In this document: positions 8,520 through 18,175 of the stretch, one piece after another | How the letters are laid out: the number at the start of each line of letters is the position of its first letter | How positions within the stretch are numbered: the stretch's first letter is position 1 | Assembly (NCBI RefSeq): GCF_000167355.1 | Contig: NZ_AAEW02000018.1 | Span: forward strand, 17,911-81,910 | Direction of reading: 5' to 3' | Length of the DNA stretch: 64,000 nt | Source: Desulfuromonas acetoxidans DSM 684 | Lineage (GTDB): Bacteria > Desulfobacterota > Desulfuromonadia > Desulfuromonadales > Desulfuromonadaceae | Program-made: the position numbers and the translations under genes | Notes under the pieces: generated by a model | The model's input: the letters and a program-made list of their open reading frames with translations, nothing else | Databases searched by the model: none | What the model was told of the DNA's origin: nothing

Positions 8520-9476
8520 GTTATAAACAGCGCTCATCCGTGCAATTTCCTCAACCACCTGCTGACGCAGATCAGCGGGCGATACCACTTCCACCTCAGC
8601 GCCGTGCTCGAGGATCTTCATGACGATTTCCCGGTAATCGGCCACGGGGATGGTCAATTCCAGGCGGCCGTCGTCGCGTAGAACCTGCTGCTGACCATCG
8701 CACCAGTGTTGTTCCCGCACAAACGGCGCACGCCGGGCGCTGAAGCGCAGGGTGACCGGCTGATGGTGCTGATCCTGAAAAATACCGCACGCCCCTTGAA
8801 TCTTATGCTGCCAGGTTTCTGGATCACGGTAGTCAAAGGGTGTATCGGTGAGGTGCATCTGGCTGATACGTGACAACTGGAAGGTGCGCCAATCCTGCTG
8901 CTCTTCACACCAGCTAATCAGATACCAACTGCCGCTGTAATGTTGCAGATGGTAGGGATGCACCATGCGGCTGCTCGCTTGCGGGCGGGTCGGATTCTGG
9001 TAGCTGAAATAGACCTTGCGCCGGGTCAGCACCGCCTCACCGAGTTGCTGAAAGATGGTCTCATCCACCGGGATGTAATGACTCCAGTTGGCGGAAAAAC
9101 AGTGGTCAAGATGTTCGCGGTCAATACCGCATTGCTCCAGATTGGTGAGCATCTTTTCGCACAGGGCGTTGAGTTCACCACTGAGCGGCGACGCCCCGCC
9201 GCTGTCGAGCATGCGGCGCAGAATGAGCATGGCCATGATCTCCTGATGGGAGAACCGCGTCCAGGTCAAGCTGTAGCTGGCGTCGCTGTAACGATACCCG
9301 CGCCGGGTGGCGTTGTATTCCAGCGGGGCACCGATCTGGTTGGTCAAGGCGTCAATATCACGCTTGGCCGTGCGCTCGCTGATCTCAAACTGGCGTGCCA
9401 GCTTGGGCGCGTTGGGATAGTTGCCCTGGCGGATCTGATGGTCAAACCAGAAAAAGCGTTCAATACGGGACAGCAT
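8517..9476 (-). CDS. WYL-domain transcriptional regulator
   Basis: 319 residues. The N-terminal winged helix-turn-helix (MLSRIERFFWFDHQIRQG, then ARQFEISERTAKRDIDAL near 27-45) is of the HTH_11/DeoR-like type. The C-terminal WYL ligand-sensing domain shows YLISWCEEQQDWRTFQLSRI near 180-200. A WCX-type tail follows. Regulators of this kind bind nucleotides or nucleic acids, and several are known near CRISPR or other defence genes. Its position upstream of the cas operon on the same strand makes it a candidate regulator of that operon. That link is inference, since about 1 kb and another gene lie between. Confidence 0.88.
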   Translation of the reverse strand: MLSRIERFFWFDHQIRQGNYPNAPKLARQFEISERTAKRDIDALTNQIGAPLEYNATRRGYRYSDASYSLTWTRFSHQEIMAMLILRRMLDSGGASPLSGELNALCEKMLTNLEQCGIDREHLDHCFSANWSHYIPVDETIFQQLGEAVLTRRKVYFSYQNPTRPQASSRMVHPYHLQHYSGSWYLISWCEEQQDWRTFQLSRISQMHLTDTPFDYRDPETWQHKIQGACGIFQDQHHQPVTLRFSARRAPFVREQHWCDGQQQVLRDDGRLELTIPVADYREIVMKILEHGAEVEVVSPADLRQQVVEEIARMSAVYN

Positions 9477-9519
9477 GGTGGCCTTTCATTGCAACAGGGA
9501 ACAGGTCAAAGAGCTATTG

Positions 9520-11862
9520 TCACCGAGAATCACGCACCAAGGCAACCTGAATCGTCTTCTGCGCCGCGCGGCCGTGATCATCGACCACGCGCAACACCAC
9601 CTCCCCCGGACGCGCCTGCCACAGGAACGGCTCATCAGCGGCGCAACTGCCAAGATAGCCGTCATCGGCAAACCAGTACAGCGTTTGCACATCGCCATCG
9701 GTAATGGCCGTCAGGGCGATGGTTTCGTCGTCAAGGCGATCACTGCGCAGCTGATAGGTAACCCCGGCCACCGGCGCGGTGATGCGTGGCGCGGCACCGG
9801 ACTGGGCCACCTCCTGCAGGCTGCAGCCGGGTTCAAATGGCGGCGGCACGGCCAAGGCCACTCCGGCAAGGCGGAAAATACGTAACAGATCCGAGGGCCA
9901 GAATTCATAGACGTTCATTTCGGTGCGCCCCGCTTCAGCGCGGCAGGCACGCAGGCCGGTGTTGCGATCAACCGCCACCTGACGGTGCAACTGCGATACC
10001 TGAATCGGCGATACGCCGGGGATAAACCAGGTCGGCACCGTATGCGGCGTCAACGGATTGGGCAACGCTCCGTCTTCGCGACACACCGCAACCTTGCGCA
10101 GATTGAGCAGACCGGGCTTGAGACGCTCCGTCGCCGTCCAGCCCTGGCCGTGGCCCAGCGCTTCGAACAGATCAAACAGCAACGGCCCGGCGGCCTGACG
10201 CCCGATCAGCGCCGGATTGCCGTGGCCATCGAAATGCCCCAGCCACACGGCAATCACGTACGGGCCGGACACGCCCACCGCCCAGGCATCGCGAAAGGCA
10301 AACGAGGTGCCGGTCTTCCACGCCACCTCGACACCGCCGCCCACCTGCCCCAGCAGTTCCTGGCGCTGCGGCGGCGGATTATCGCGCAAGATATCCAGCA
10401 CCAGAAACGACGCTTCCGGGCTGAGTAAATTCTTGCCCTGGTGTTGCGGTTGTTCCATCAGGCTGCGCAGCGGCTTGAATTCACCACCATTGGCCAACAA
10501 CGCGTACAGGCGCACCAGTTCCACCATGGTGACTTCCGCGCTGCCCAGCGACAACGCCAGCCCGTAATACTCAGCAGCGCGCAACCCCTCGACCCCGGCC
10601 TGCTGCAGCCAACCGTGCAGCCCCGGCTCAGTCAATCGGGCTTGCAGTACCGTGGCCGGCACGTTGCGGCTGAGGATCAGGGCATCACGGGCAAACACCG
10701 GGCCGAGAAATTTCTGGTCGTAGTTTTCCGGGCTGAACCCGGCGAAACGGTGCGGCGAATCTTTGAGCATGGTCAGCGGATGGATCAGCCCTTGGTCCAT
10801 GGCCAGCCCGTAGACAAACGGTTTGAGGGTTGAGCCGGGGGAGCGCTTGGCCGTGGTGCCGTTGACCTGCCCGTCAATGCCGTCATCCCAGAAATCCGCT
10901 GAGCCGAGCATCGCCTCCACGGCCATGGTGGCACTGTTGACCACCAGCACGGCGGCGTTGTCGAGTCCGGCAGGCGCGCGCCGTTCGAGATAGGCGGCGG
11001 TCAACTGTTCGACGGTGTTCTGCACATCACGGTTGAGCGTGGTGTTGACTGCGCCATGGCGCAGGGTGGGGAGCTGCTGATCGAGCCAGGTGATGAAGTG
11101 CGGTGCGGCGAACGGCAACTTCTGGGGAGAGCGAAATTGCGGCGGCAAATCGAAGAACACCTGCTGACTGACGGCGTCGGGATGAAACTGACACCAGCGC
11201 TGAAACAGATGGCTGCGTGCCTCCAGCAGATGAGACAGGCCTTGGGTGGTGGTCGGCGAACGTTTGACCGGGTTTTGCGGGATGACACTGAGGCTCAGCG
11301 CCTCGGGCAGGGTCAGGGCGTTGGCGTGCTTGTCGAAATAGATCAGACTGGCCGCCTCCACCCCTTCAATGTTGCCGCCGTAGCTGGCCAGATTGAGATA
11401 GGCCTGAAAGATGTCGTCCTTGGAATAATGACGGGTCAACTGCACGGCGCGAGCGATCTGCACCAGCTTGCCCCACAAGTCACGGGTATCGAGACGCCAG
11501 CGCAGCCGCGCCACCTGCATGGTGATGGTCGACGCCCCCACCCGCCGATCTCGGGTCACGTAGGTGGTCCAGGCCGCGCGCAACAGCGCCAACGGATCGA
11601 CGCCGGGATGCTGGTAGTAATCGCGATCTTCGTAGAGCAAGGTCGCTTGACGCAGGGATGCCGCCACCTCGTCCAGATCGACATGCAGCCGATAGCGATC
11701 ATCATCGGCCAGGGTCAGGCGCAGCAACCGCCCCCGGCTGTCAAAATAGGCACGCGACTCACTCTGGTAGCGGCTCAATGCCGGTTTTGGCACCAGCGCA
11801 TAACCCAGGGCCGTGACCAGCAACAATCCGGTCACGGCCCATAACCAGCGCCGCCGCCTCAT
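9520..11862 (-). CDS. pbpC: Penicillin-binding protein 1C (transglycosylase/transpeptidase)
   Basis: Bifunctional peptidoglycan synthase in the inner membrane, 780 residues. One N-terminal membrane anchor (LWAVTGLLLVTALGYALV). The GT51 glycosyltransferase has EDRDYYQHPGVD near residue 80 and GASTITMQVARL. The transpeptidase has the active-site serine in RSPGSTLKPF near 340, an SRN motif, and KTGTS near 515. A C-terminal BiPBP_C-type beta domain ends the protein. Its ATG overlaps the stop of the alpha-2-macroglobulin gene (ATGA), so the two are coupled. This pairing also occurs in enterobacteria (yfhM-pbpC), where it is thought to guard the envelope when the wall is breached. Confidence 0.95.
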   Translation of the reverse strand: MRRRRWLWAVTGLLLVTALGYALVPKPALSRYQSESRAYFDSRGRLLRLTLADDDRYRLHVDLDEVAASLRQATLLYEDRDYYQHPGVDPLALLRAAWTTYVTRDRRVGASTITMQVARLRWRLDTRDLWGKLVQIARAVQLTRHYSKDDIFQAYLNLASYGGNIEGVEAASLIYFDKHANALTLPEALSLSVIPQNPVKRSPTTTQGLSHLLEARSHLFQRWCQFHPDAVSQQVFFDLPPQFRSPQKLPFAAPHFITWLDQQLPTLRHGAVNTTLNRDVQNTVEQLTAAYLERRAPAGLDNAAVLVVNSATMAVEAMLGSADFWDDGIDGQVNGTTAKRSPGSTLKPFVYGLAMDQGLIHPLTMLKDSPHRFAGFSPENYDQKFLGPVFARDALILSRNVPATVLQARLTEPGLHGWLQQAGVEGLRAAEYYGLALSLGSAEVTMVELVRLYALLANGGEFKPLRSLMEQPQHQGKNLLSPEASFLVLDILRDNPPPQRQELLGQVGGGVEVAWKTGTSFAFRDAWAVGVSGPYVIAVWLGHFDGHGNPALIGRQAAGPLLFDLFEALGHGQGWTATERLKPGLLNLRKVAVCREDGALPNPLTPHTVPTWFIPGVSPIQVSQLHRQVAVDRNTGLRACRAEAGRTEMNVYEFWPSDLLRIFRLAGVALAVPPPFEPGCSLQEVAQSGAAPRITAPVAGVTYQLRSDRLDDETIALTAITDGDVQTLYWFADDGYLGSCAADEPFLWQARPGEVVLRVVDDHGRAAQKTIQVALVRDSR

Positions 11863-14800
11863 GGCGTGGCAACCACCTCAACACGACCCGGCAGCGCCGA
11901 GGCATGAACGCTGCGGTCATACATCGATTCGGCATACAGGGCGGGAACAACAAAATTCCCCGCCGCCGTCGCCTTGGCGCGATAAGTCAGGGTCCGCACC
12001 CGGGTGTCGAACCGACCGTAAAACACCAGCCGATCCTCACGCACATCCACATAGTCGGCGCGCCAGCCCACGGCGGTGCGGGGCACGGAATCGCGCAGCA
12101 CCTCAAAGCCGCCGGGCAGCAGATCGATCACGGCAATGTTGTCACGGACACGGCCCAGAGCGCGGATGGTCAGCTCGACGGTGACCTCCTGGCCCTGCTG
12201 CAGTGTGGTGACGGCGTTACCGTCGTCATCCACCATGCGCCGCTGCACCTCAAGGCCTTCGCGCACCACCTCAGTCGGCAAGGTGCTGTCAAAACCGGCC
12301 TGGGACAGCAGGGCAAACAGCCGCTGGTGGGAGCGCACCAGCACCTCGTGGGCGGTCAGCGGCACGTCGGCGGTAGCAAACGGCTTCAAGGCCACGTCCA
12401 ACGGCTGCTCCTGTTCCGTTTTGGCCAGCAGACGAATTCGCCCATCCTCCCCCTGCGGGTTGGTCAGGGTGGAATAGGCGCCAAGGGCGAGAATGGTGTA
12501 CGAGGCGGACAAGGTATTGTAGCGGCCACGGAACACCGGATCGATCAGACGCAGCACACGGTCGCCGTCGACCTGACGCGCCCGCTGCGGGAAATGCCGA
12601 CACAGCAGATAGAGATACTGGGCATCACGGGTCAGCGGCGACTGGAAGGTGACGAAATCTTCTGTCTTACTCTCGCTGAGTCGGTAGCCATCGATGAGCT
12701 GTTCCGCCTCATTCTGTTTACGCAGCAATTGATAGGACGCCGCCACATAAGCCGCGGTGATGTCCTGATGCCAGTCGACTTTTTTCCCGTCCAGTGTCGT
12801 CTGCACATCCACCAGTGCATTGGTGGTCACCTGGCCCATGCGGGTCAGCAGATAGATGGCGTAAACACGCAACCGCGAGTCGGCCAGATCGCTCGTGGAT
12901 TGGTAGGCGATCTGGCGCAGATAATCCTCCCCACGCGCCAGCATGTCGTGCGGCACCGTAAAACCAAATTGACGTGTCTCAAGAAGAAAGTGCATCACGT
13001 ACAACGACGGGAACGGTGCCGCTTCACGACCACCGGGCCAGAAGGTAAACGCCCCATCACTGCGCTGGCGTTGACGCAACCGCGAGATCAGCACATCGAT
13101 CCGTTTTTGCAACGCGTCACGCTCGCCGACCAGCCGCGGATAGGCCAGCAGGCCGATGGACGGGAACACCTGACTGACCACCTGTTCGGTGCAGCCATGG
13201 GGGAAATGATCAAGATAATGGCTCAGGCCATCCACCAGCACCAGCGGACTGACACTGGCCGCCACCTTCTGCTCGGCCAGCGGCGTCAGCAAGGCGCGTG
13301 TCACCGGCAGATCAATGCGGCCATCATCGCCACTCCGGCAGTGCATGGTGGTACGGTACGGCACCGCCGGACGCAGACTGATGCCGCTGCGGCGACGACT
13401 CCGTTCATCTCCCGCCGTGGCGGTAAAGATCAGTTGCGCCGCTTCGGGCTGCTCCCCGGCCTGCACCTGGAAGCGCGCCACCTGTTCGCTGCCTTCATCG
13501 ATGGTCAGCGTCTGTGTGGTCGATCCTTTGATCTGCAACGGACCAACGCTTTCAACGCTCAACGTCACCGGCAAGGCGTCTCCCGAACCTTCCAGCACAT
13601 TGGCCACACCAACACTCACCTCAAAGGTGTCGCCGGGAGCGGCCTGAGTCAACACACTCGGTGTCAGCACAAACGGCCCGCGCACCACGGTATCCTGTTG
13701 GGCCACGCCCAGCGCCTGTTCGCTGACGGCCACCGACATCACCCGCAGGTTGCCGGAGAAGCTGTCCGGCAGGTCAAAGTTGACAGTGGTAGCGTCCGGC
13801 CCGGCATCGACAATGCCCGACCAGAATACCGCCGCCTTTTCCACCTGACGGGTAAACGGATTGAGATTGGCGGCCAGCGCCTTCATCCGTTTGGCGGCAA
13901 AACCGCCGCCACTGGCCGACACCTCTTTGACCAGAGCGAATTCCGGCAGAATCAAATCGAGAATCTGCAGGGTCTCCACCTCAAGGGCACGTTTTTTGAG
14001 AAAATGATCCAACGGCTGCGGCGTGGTGTAGCCCGCGACCTGAAGAATGCCTTCATCGACGGCAAACACCACCAGCCGCGACGGCTTGGACACGGTGACC
14101 GCCACCGGCAGGGCTTTGCCCGGACGAGCCAGCTCCGGCACCGTCACATCGACCTGCAACTCACGGCGACTGCGGTCAATGGTAAACGGCTGCACCGCGT
14201 AGCTTAACGGGCTGGTAAAGATCTCTTTGGACGCCGCATCACGCACAAACGCCACGTTGACATAGGCGTTGCCCTCCAGATCTTTCGGGACCGTGATCGT
14301 CTGTAGAGTACTGGTGGTGTCGGTTTTAAACCACTTGAAGGCATGCACCTGATCGCTCTCAATGGTGATCAGCCCGGCACCGCGATAGGGTGCGGTGATG
14401 CTCATCTCAATGGTGTCACCGGCCCGGTAATCTTTGCGATCCAGCGCCAGTTTCAACTCGGCGTTGCGCTCCAGTTCGCCGGTGAGATTGCCATGACCAA
14501 CCACGGTGAACGGCACGCGAGCCAACTTCAACCCGGCATCATCGACAATTTCGAGAATGTAGTCTCCCGGCGTCGCGGTCGGCAGTGGATAGTTTTGTGC
14601 TCCGGCCTGTAACGTCAGCGCTGTGGCCTCTCCGGGTTTTTCCCGTTTCACACTCTGGTATTTAAACGTGCCGTTGGGCTGCTTAACCAGCGTCGACAGG
14701 GTTTCCACGGTGATCAGTCGCACCTGAAGATGATCTGCGGCCACCGGGGTCAGTTCGCTATTCAGCGCGATCAATTCCAGGCTGCGCGGCTTATCCTTGT

Positions 14801-17645
14801 GGATATAATTGAGCGCACCGTCACTCTTGTAACCGAGCAGTGTGGTACAGGGCGAGATCAGGGTGCGATTCTGCGCCGTGACACTGCGCCCGCCACCCGG
14901 CTCAAAGCCTTCCACGGTCAGGGTCAGTTGATAGGTGCCGCGGGCAAAGCGCTGCAGCGGTAATTCAAAGCGGGCCACGCCGTCGTTATCGGTGGTGAGG
15001 CTGTCCAGAGGTTCATTCACGGACAACGCTGCCTGCTCCGGGTCATAATAGGGATCGGTAAACACAAACCCTTGATAGTCGCGGAAACTGAACCGCGCCG
15101 GTGTGACCTGCAAGCGCCCAGTCACCTTACGCTGCTGCGCGGCGGTGCCGAACAGATTGCGCAGATGGACCTCGGCGGTCAGCGCCGACGCTGTACTCCA
15201 GCCTTTGCTCGGCACATCGAGCAGGCGACTTTCGATTTTCAGGGTGTCGGGCTGGAACTCCTCAATGCGGAAATTGCCGGAACCGATCATGCGGTCGCGG
15301 TATTTGCCGTCGCGCACCAGATACAGGGCCACCTGATAAGTGCCGGTCTCCGAGGTCGGCTGCGAGGCAAACTCTTCATCGAAAAAACCCATCGCCGGCA
15401 GCATCAGCCGTTGCGACCACACTTCGTTGCCGCGCGGCGAACGCACTGCCACTTCCAGGGGCATGCCCTCGACATTGCCGAGCTGGTTATCCTTGACGAT
15501 AAACCCGAGATGCGCCGTGTCGCCAGGACGGTAAATGCCACGGTCAGTGAACACAAAGGCATTGAGATTGTCGCGGCGGTGCTGATTGGAGCGCACCCCG
15601 CCGACATTGAACGACGAGTAATTGAGCTGGCGCTGATAACGGGCAAACGGAATAAACGACAAATCAGCGCCCGACTCCACCACATAGGCGGTGGGCTGCT
15701 GCGATTCTTCAAAGCCTTTGGTGCTGGGGAAGCTGACGTTGCCATCGGCGCCGGTGGTGCGCTCAAACAGCGGCACACCGTTACGGCCGAGCAGGCGCAC
15801 CTTGGCTCCGGCCACCGGCTTGCCACTACGGATCGACTGAACAAACAGCAGATGGCTGTCATCGGCCTGATCCTTGACCAGCAAACCGAGATCGGTGACC
15901 AGAATCACCCGCCGGTCGCGGATATGGCCGAGTTGCCGTTTATTAACCGGGTCCCAGCCGGTGACGGTGACGAAAAACAGGCCGAACTGATCCTGTCGAT
16001 CCGGCAGATAGCTGCTGAGATCCACGGCGGCATAATTGGCTTTGGCCGGATGGACCTTTTGCAACGGCAACACCTGCTCGCTCAACGCGGTGATGTTGTT
16101 TTCATCAAAATTGTAATTACTGAAATAACCGTCCTTGATGTCACCGCGACTCTGGCTGACCAGATGGTTGATCTGGTGAGGCAACAGTTTGCCCACCTCC
16201 ACCTTGACTGCTTGCAGGCCGCGCGCCAGCAGACTGAGCTGATGAGCACCCGAGCGTGACAACATCGCCCCCTCGCCCATGATACTGAGCTCCTGCGGAT
16301 AATCCGGTGCCCGTAACAGGGTGTCGTAAAACGAGCTGTGAACGAAATCGTTGACCGAGGTCAACCCCTCACCAATACGCAGATAGAGCTGGCAGTCTTG
16401 ATCCACATCAATGACAAAATTGTAGAGTTTAGAGGCCGGGCGCGGATTGTCGATCATCTCCAGAGTAAGCGGCTGCGATTCCTTGAGCACGGCAGCGGTC
16501 ACCTGACGCGGGCCACTCCAATAGCGGCTGTTGGCGTTCGGCAGGACGAACACCTGCAGTTTGCCGAGCAGTTCAGCGCGGTCGATGTCATCGGTGAACT
16601 CCAGGGTGATCACCTGTTGCGGCTCCTGCTGGTCGTTGCGGACGATCTGGCTGCGCGCCTGAGTCACTTTCAGATAACTGTAGCGATCCGGGATGGCCAC
16701 CTTGGCCGCCACATCCTTGGTGCTGGCTGCCCCGCCCGTCGCAGGCGCGACACCGGCCAGAACCTGCAGCTGCATGGTGTTGGTCTCATCCGGCAACGCC
16801 AGAGGAACGGAATGAAGGTAGGCTTCACGCTGCCGTTTATCAAAACTGAGTTCATACGCCACCGGTTGCAACGCGGTTTGCGCCGAGGCACCGGACGGGC
16901 GCATGCCGAGGCGGATATGTTCACGCAAACTCTGCTCATCCACCGGATAGGAAAAGCGCAGAGTGGCCACCACTTTGCGCACCGAGGACTGTTGCGGGTC
17001 CTGATAAAAAGTCATGGATGCCGGGGTAACGGTCAATGTCGGCGTAGTAAAGGTGACGCGACGTTCAGCCAAACGGGTTTCGGCACTGAAAATACTCGCA
17101 TCGAATTCGGCGGTCATCTCCGTTCCGGCGGGCCACGGTTCCTCCGGGGTAAACGCCAACGTGGCATCACCACGCCATTGCCACTGGCCACGCAGGGCGG
17201 GTGTCAGGCGAATGCCCTGCTCCACCGGCTGATCGACCAGATCAATGCGCGCGACAGAGGGATATCCATCGGGAATCGGCTGGGAAGAGCGTTGCTGATC
17301 GTCATAAACAAAATCAATGACCAGCTGATCAGGTGTCGCCAGATCATCGTTGGCCATAATGCCGGGGCCATCCACTCGTGCCACCACCTGTAGCGGTTGC
17401 GGCTGCAGAGCATAATAAACGCCACCACCGACAATGCCGCCGATCACCAGCACTGCCAGCAACAGACGCAGATAAAACCGGCCCGGCTTTTCCCGACGCT
17501 GCAGATTGAGAATCGTCAACCACGGTGGCGCCTGCCAGCTCACGGAACCCACAAGCCCTGCCACACAACGTCCCAACAGCCTGAACAATGCCTTCACGCA
17601 CCACCTCCGGATTAAAGGTCTGAGTTTTTGCCAAAACCTGCCCAT
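11859..17645 (-). CDS. Bacterial alpha-2-macroglobulin, thioester type
   Basis: Large periplasmic protease trap of 1928 residues, similar in layout to E. coli YfhM. The N-terminus has a membrane segment (LRLLLAVLVIGGIVGGGVYYAL near 50-70) rather than an obvious lipobox, so it is probably anchored by a transmembrane helix. MG (macroglobulin) domains fill most of the length. The thioester motif GCTEQ is intact, with Cys at residue 1485 and the Gln two residues on, so covalent capture of attacking proteases should be possible. ATG 17645 has no clear ribosome site. It is followed directly by pbpC on the same strand. The antisense frames over this gene are codon shadows. Confidence 0.94.
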   Translation of the reverse strand: MGRFWQKLRPLIRRWCVKALFRLLGRCVAGLVGSVSWQAPPWLTILNLQRREKPGRFYLRLLLAVLVIGGIVGGGVYYALQPQPLQVVARVDGPGIMANDDLATPDQLVIDFVYDDQQRSSQPIPDGYPSVARIDLVDQPVEQGIRLTPALRGQWQWRGDATLAFTPEEPWPAGTEMTAEFDASIFSAETRLAERRVTFTTPTLTVTPASMTFYQDPQQSSVRKVVATLRFSYPVDEQSLREHIRLGMRPSGASAQTALQPVAYELSFDKRQREAYLHSVPLALPDETNTMQLQVLAGVAPATGGAASTKDVAAKVAIPDRYSYLKVTQARSQIVRNDQQEPQQVITLEFTDDIDRAELLGKLQVFVLPNANSRYWSGPRQVTAAVLKESQPLTLEMIDNPRPASKLYNFVIDVDQDCQLYLRIGEGLTSVNDFVHSSFYDTLLRAPDYPQELSIMGEGAMLSRSGAHQLSLLARGLQAVKVEVGKLLPHQINHLVSQSRGDIKDGYFSNYNFDENNITALSEQVLPLQKVHPAKANYAAVDLSSYLPDRQDQFGLFFVTVTGWDPVNKRQLGHIRDRRVILVTDLGLLVKDQADDSHLLFVQSIRSGKPVAGAKVRLLGRNGVPLFERTTGADGNVSFPSTKGFEESQQPTAYVVESGADLSFIPFARYQRQLNYSSFNVGGVRSNQHRRDNLNAFVFTDRGIYRPGDTAHLGFIVKDNQLGNVEGMPLEVAVRSPRGNEVWSQRLMLPAMGFFDEEFASQPTSETGTYQVALYLVRDGKYRDRMIGSGNFRIEEFQPDTLKIESRLLDVPSKGWSTASALTAEVHLRNLFGTAAQQRKVTGRLQVTPARFSFRDYQGFVFTDPYYDPEQAALSVNEPLDSLTTDNDGVARFELPLQRFARGTYQLTLTVEGFEPGGGRSVTAQNRTLISPCTTLLGYKSDGALNYIHKDKPRSLELIALNSELTPVAADHLQVRLITVETLSTLVKQPNGTFKYQSVKREKPGEATALTLQAGAQNYPLPTATPGDYILEIVDDAGLKLARVPFTVVGHGNLTGELERNAELKLALDRKDYRAGDTIEMSITAPYRGAGLITIESDQVHAFKWFKTDTTSTLQTITVPKDLEGNAYVNVAFVRDAASKEIFTSPLSYAVQPFTIDRSRRELQVDVTVPELARPGKALPVAVTVSKPSRLVVFAVDEGILQVAGYTTPQPLDHFLKKRALEVETLQILDLILPEFALVKEVSASGGGFAAKRMKALAANLNPFTRQVEKAAVFWSGIVDAGPDATTVNFDLPDSFSGNLRVMSVAVSEQALGVAQQDTVVRGPFVLTPSVLTQAAPGDTFEVSVGVANVLEGSGDALPVTLSVESVGPLQIKGSTTQTLTIDEGSEQVARFQVQAGEQPEAAQLIFTATAGDERSRRRSGISLRPAVPYRTTMHCRSGDDGRIDLPVTRALLTPLAEQKVAASVSPLVLVDGLSHYLDHFPHGCTEQVVSQVFPSIGLLAYPRLVGERDALQKRIDVLISRLRQRQRSDGAFTFWPGGREAAPFPSLYVMHFLLETRQFGFTVPHDMLARGEDYLRQIAYQSTSDLADSRLRVYAIYLLTRMGQVTTNALVDVQTTLDGKKVDWHQDITAAYVAASYQLLRKQNEAEQLIDGYRLSESKTEDFVTFQSPLTRDAQYLYLLCRHFPQRARQVDGDRVLRLIDPVFRGRYNTLSASYTILALGAYSTLTNPQGEDGRIRLLAKTEQEQPLDVALKPFATADVPLTAHEVLVRSHQRLFALLSQAGFDSTLPTEVVREGLEVQRRMVDDDGNAVTTLQQGQEVTVELTIRALGRVRDNIAVIDLLPGGFEVLRDSVPRTAVGWRADYVDVREDRLVFYGRFDTRVRTLTYRAKATAAGNFVVPALYAESMYDRSVHASALPGRVEVVATP

Positions 17646-17843
17646 CTATGGGCTTGTATCTTACCGATATAACTTAATTGTCACGTTAAATTATCAAAGT
17701 TACATCCCTGTGATAGAAACACAAGTTTTTTTAACAACACCTCGCAATTGATCACATGTATCGATAGAAAAAATCAACAATGACGATCACCACAACACGT
17801 GACAGCCGTCACGGCTCACTTGATAAAGACTTTCATTTTCTTA

Positions 17844-17894
17844 TTGACACAAGAGCGGCCATTCTTTTACTTTATGAAAACGAATTTCATTTTC
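17844..17894 (+). promoter_or_regulatory. feo promoter with Fur-like palindrome
   Basis: A -35 box TTGACA (17844-17849) is followed after 18 bases by TACTTT (17868-17873). Immediately downstream lies the near-perfect dyad GAAAACGAATTTCATTTTC (17876-17894), 8 of 9 half-site positions pairing except one on each arm. A dyad of this AT-rich GAAAA/TTTTC type at the transcription start is what iron-dependent repression by Fur would need. The regulator is inferred. Confidence 0.6.
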
Positions 17895-17935
17895 CTATTC
17901 ATAAAACATCAGCCCATCTGGAGGTCAACCGCTCA

Positions 17936-18175
17936 ATGGAACTGTCACTACGCACCCTCAACGTCAATGAAAAAGCCCGCATCACCCAGTTGTCCGCCTC
18001 CGGTGAAATGGCTCGTCGTCTGCGCGATATGGGGTTGACCCCCGGCACCCAACTGGAAGTCACCGGCCGCGCCCCGCTCAAAGATCCCGTCGCTCTGCGC
18101 CTGCGCGACTTCACCCTCACCCTGCGCAACAACGAAGCTGATCACATCATGGTCGAACGATTGGAGAACAACTGA
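17936..18175 (+). CDS. feoA: FeoA, ferrous iron transport accessory protein
   Basis: 79-residue SH3-like cytosolic protein that modulates FeoB. The sequence MELSLRTLNVNEKARI... has the FeoA pattern, with MARRLRDMGLTPGTQLEV (position 30-48) and a closing LRDFTLTLRNNEADHIMV. The frame is open further upstream to 17780, but ATG 17936 matches the family's usual start and length and lies 11 bases after GGAGG. Its stop overlaps the feoB start (TGATG). Confidence 0.93.
   Translation: MELSLRTLNVNEKARITQLSASGEMARRLRDMGLTPGTQLEVTGRAPLKDPVALRLRDFTLTLRNNEADHIMVERLENN

Noticed and set aside
11904..14207. Long plus-strand open frame (767 codons) over the alpha-2-macroglobulin gene
   Set aside because: It is antisense to a gene with clear domain signatures, has no family features, and reflects the codon bias of the real gene.
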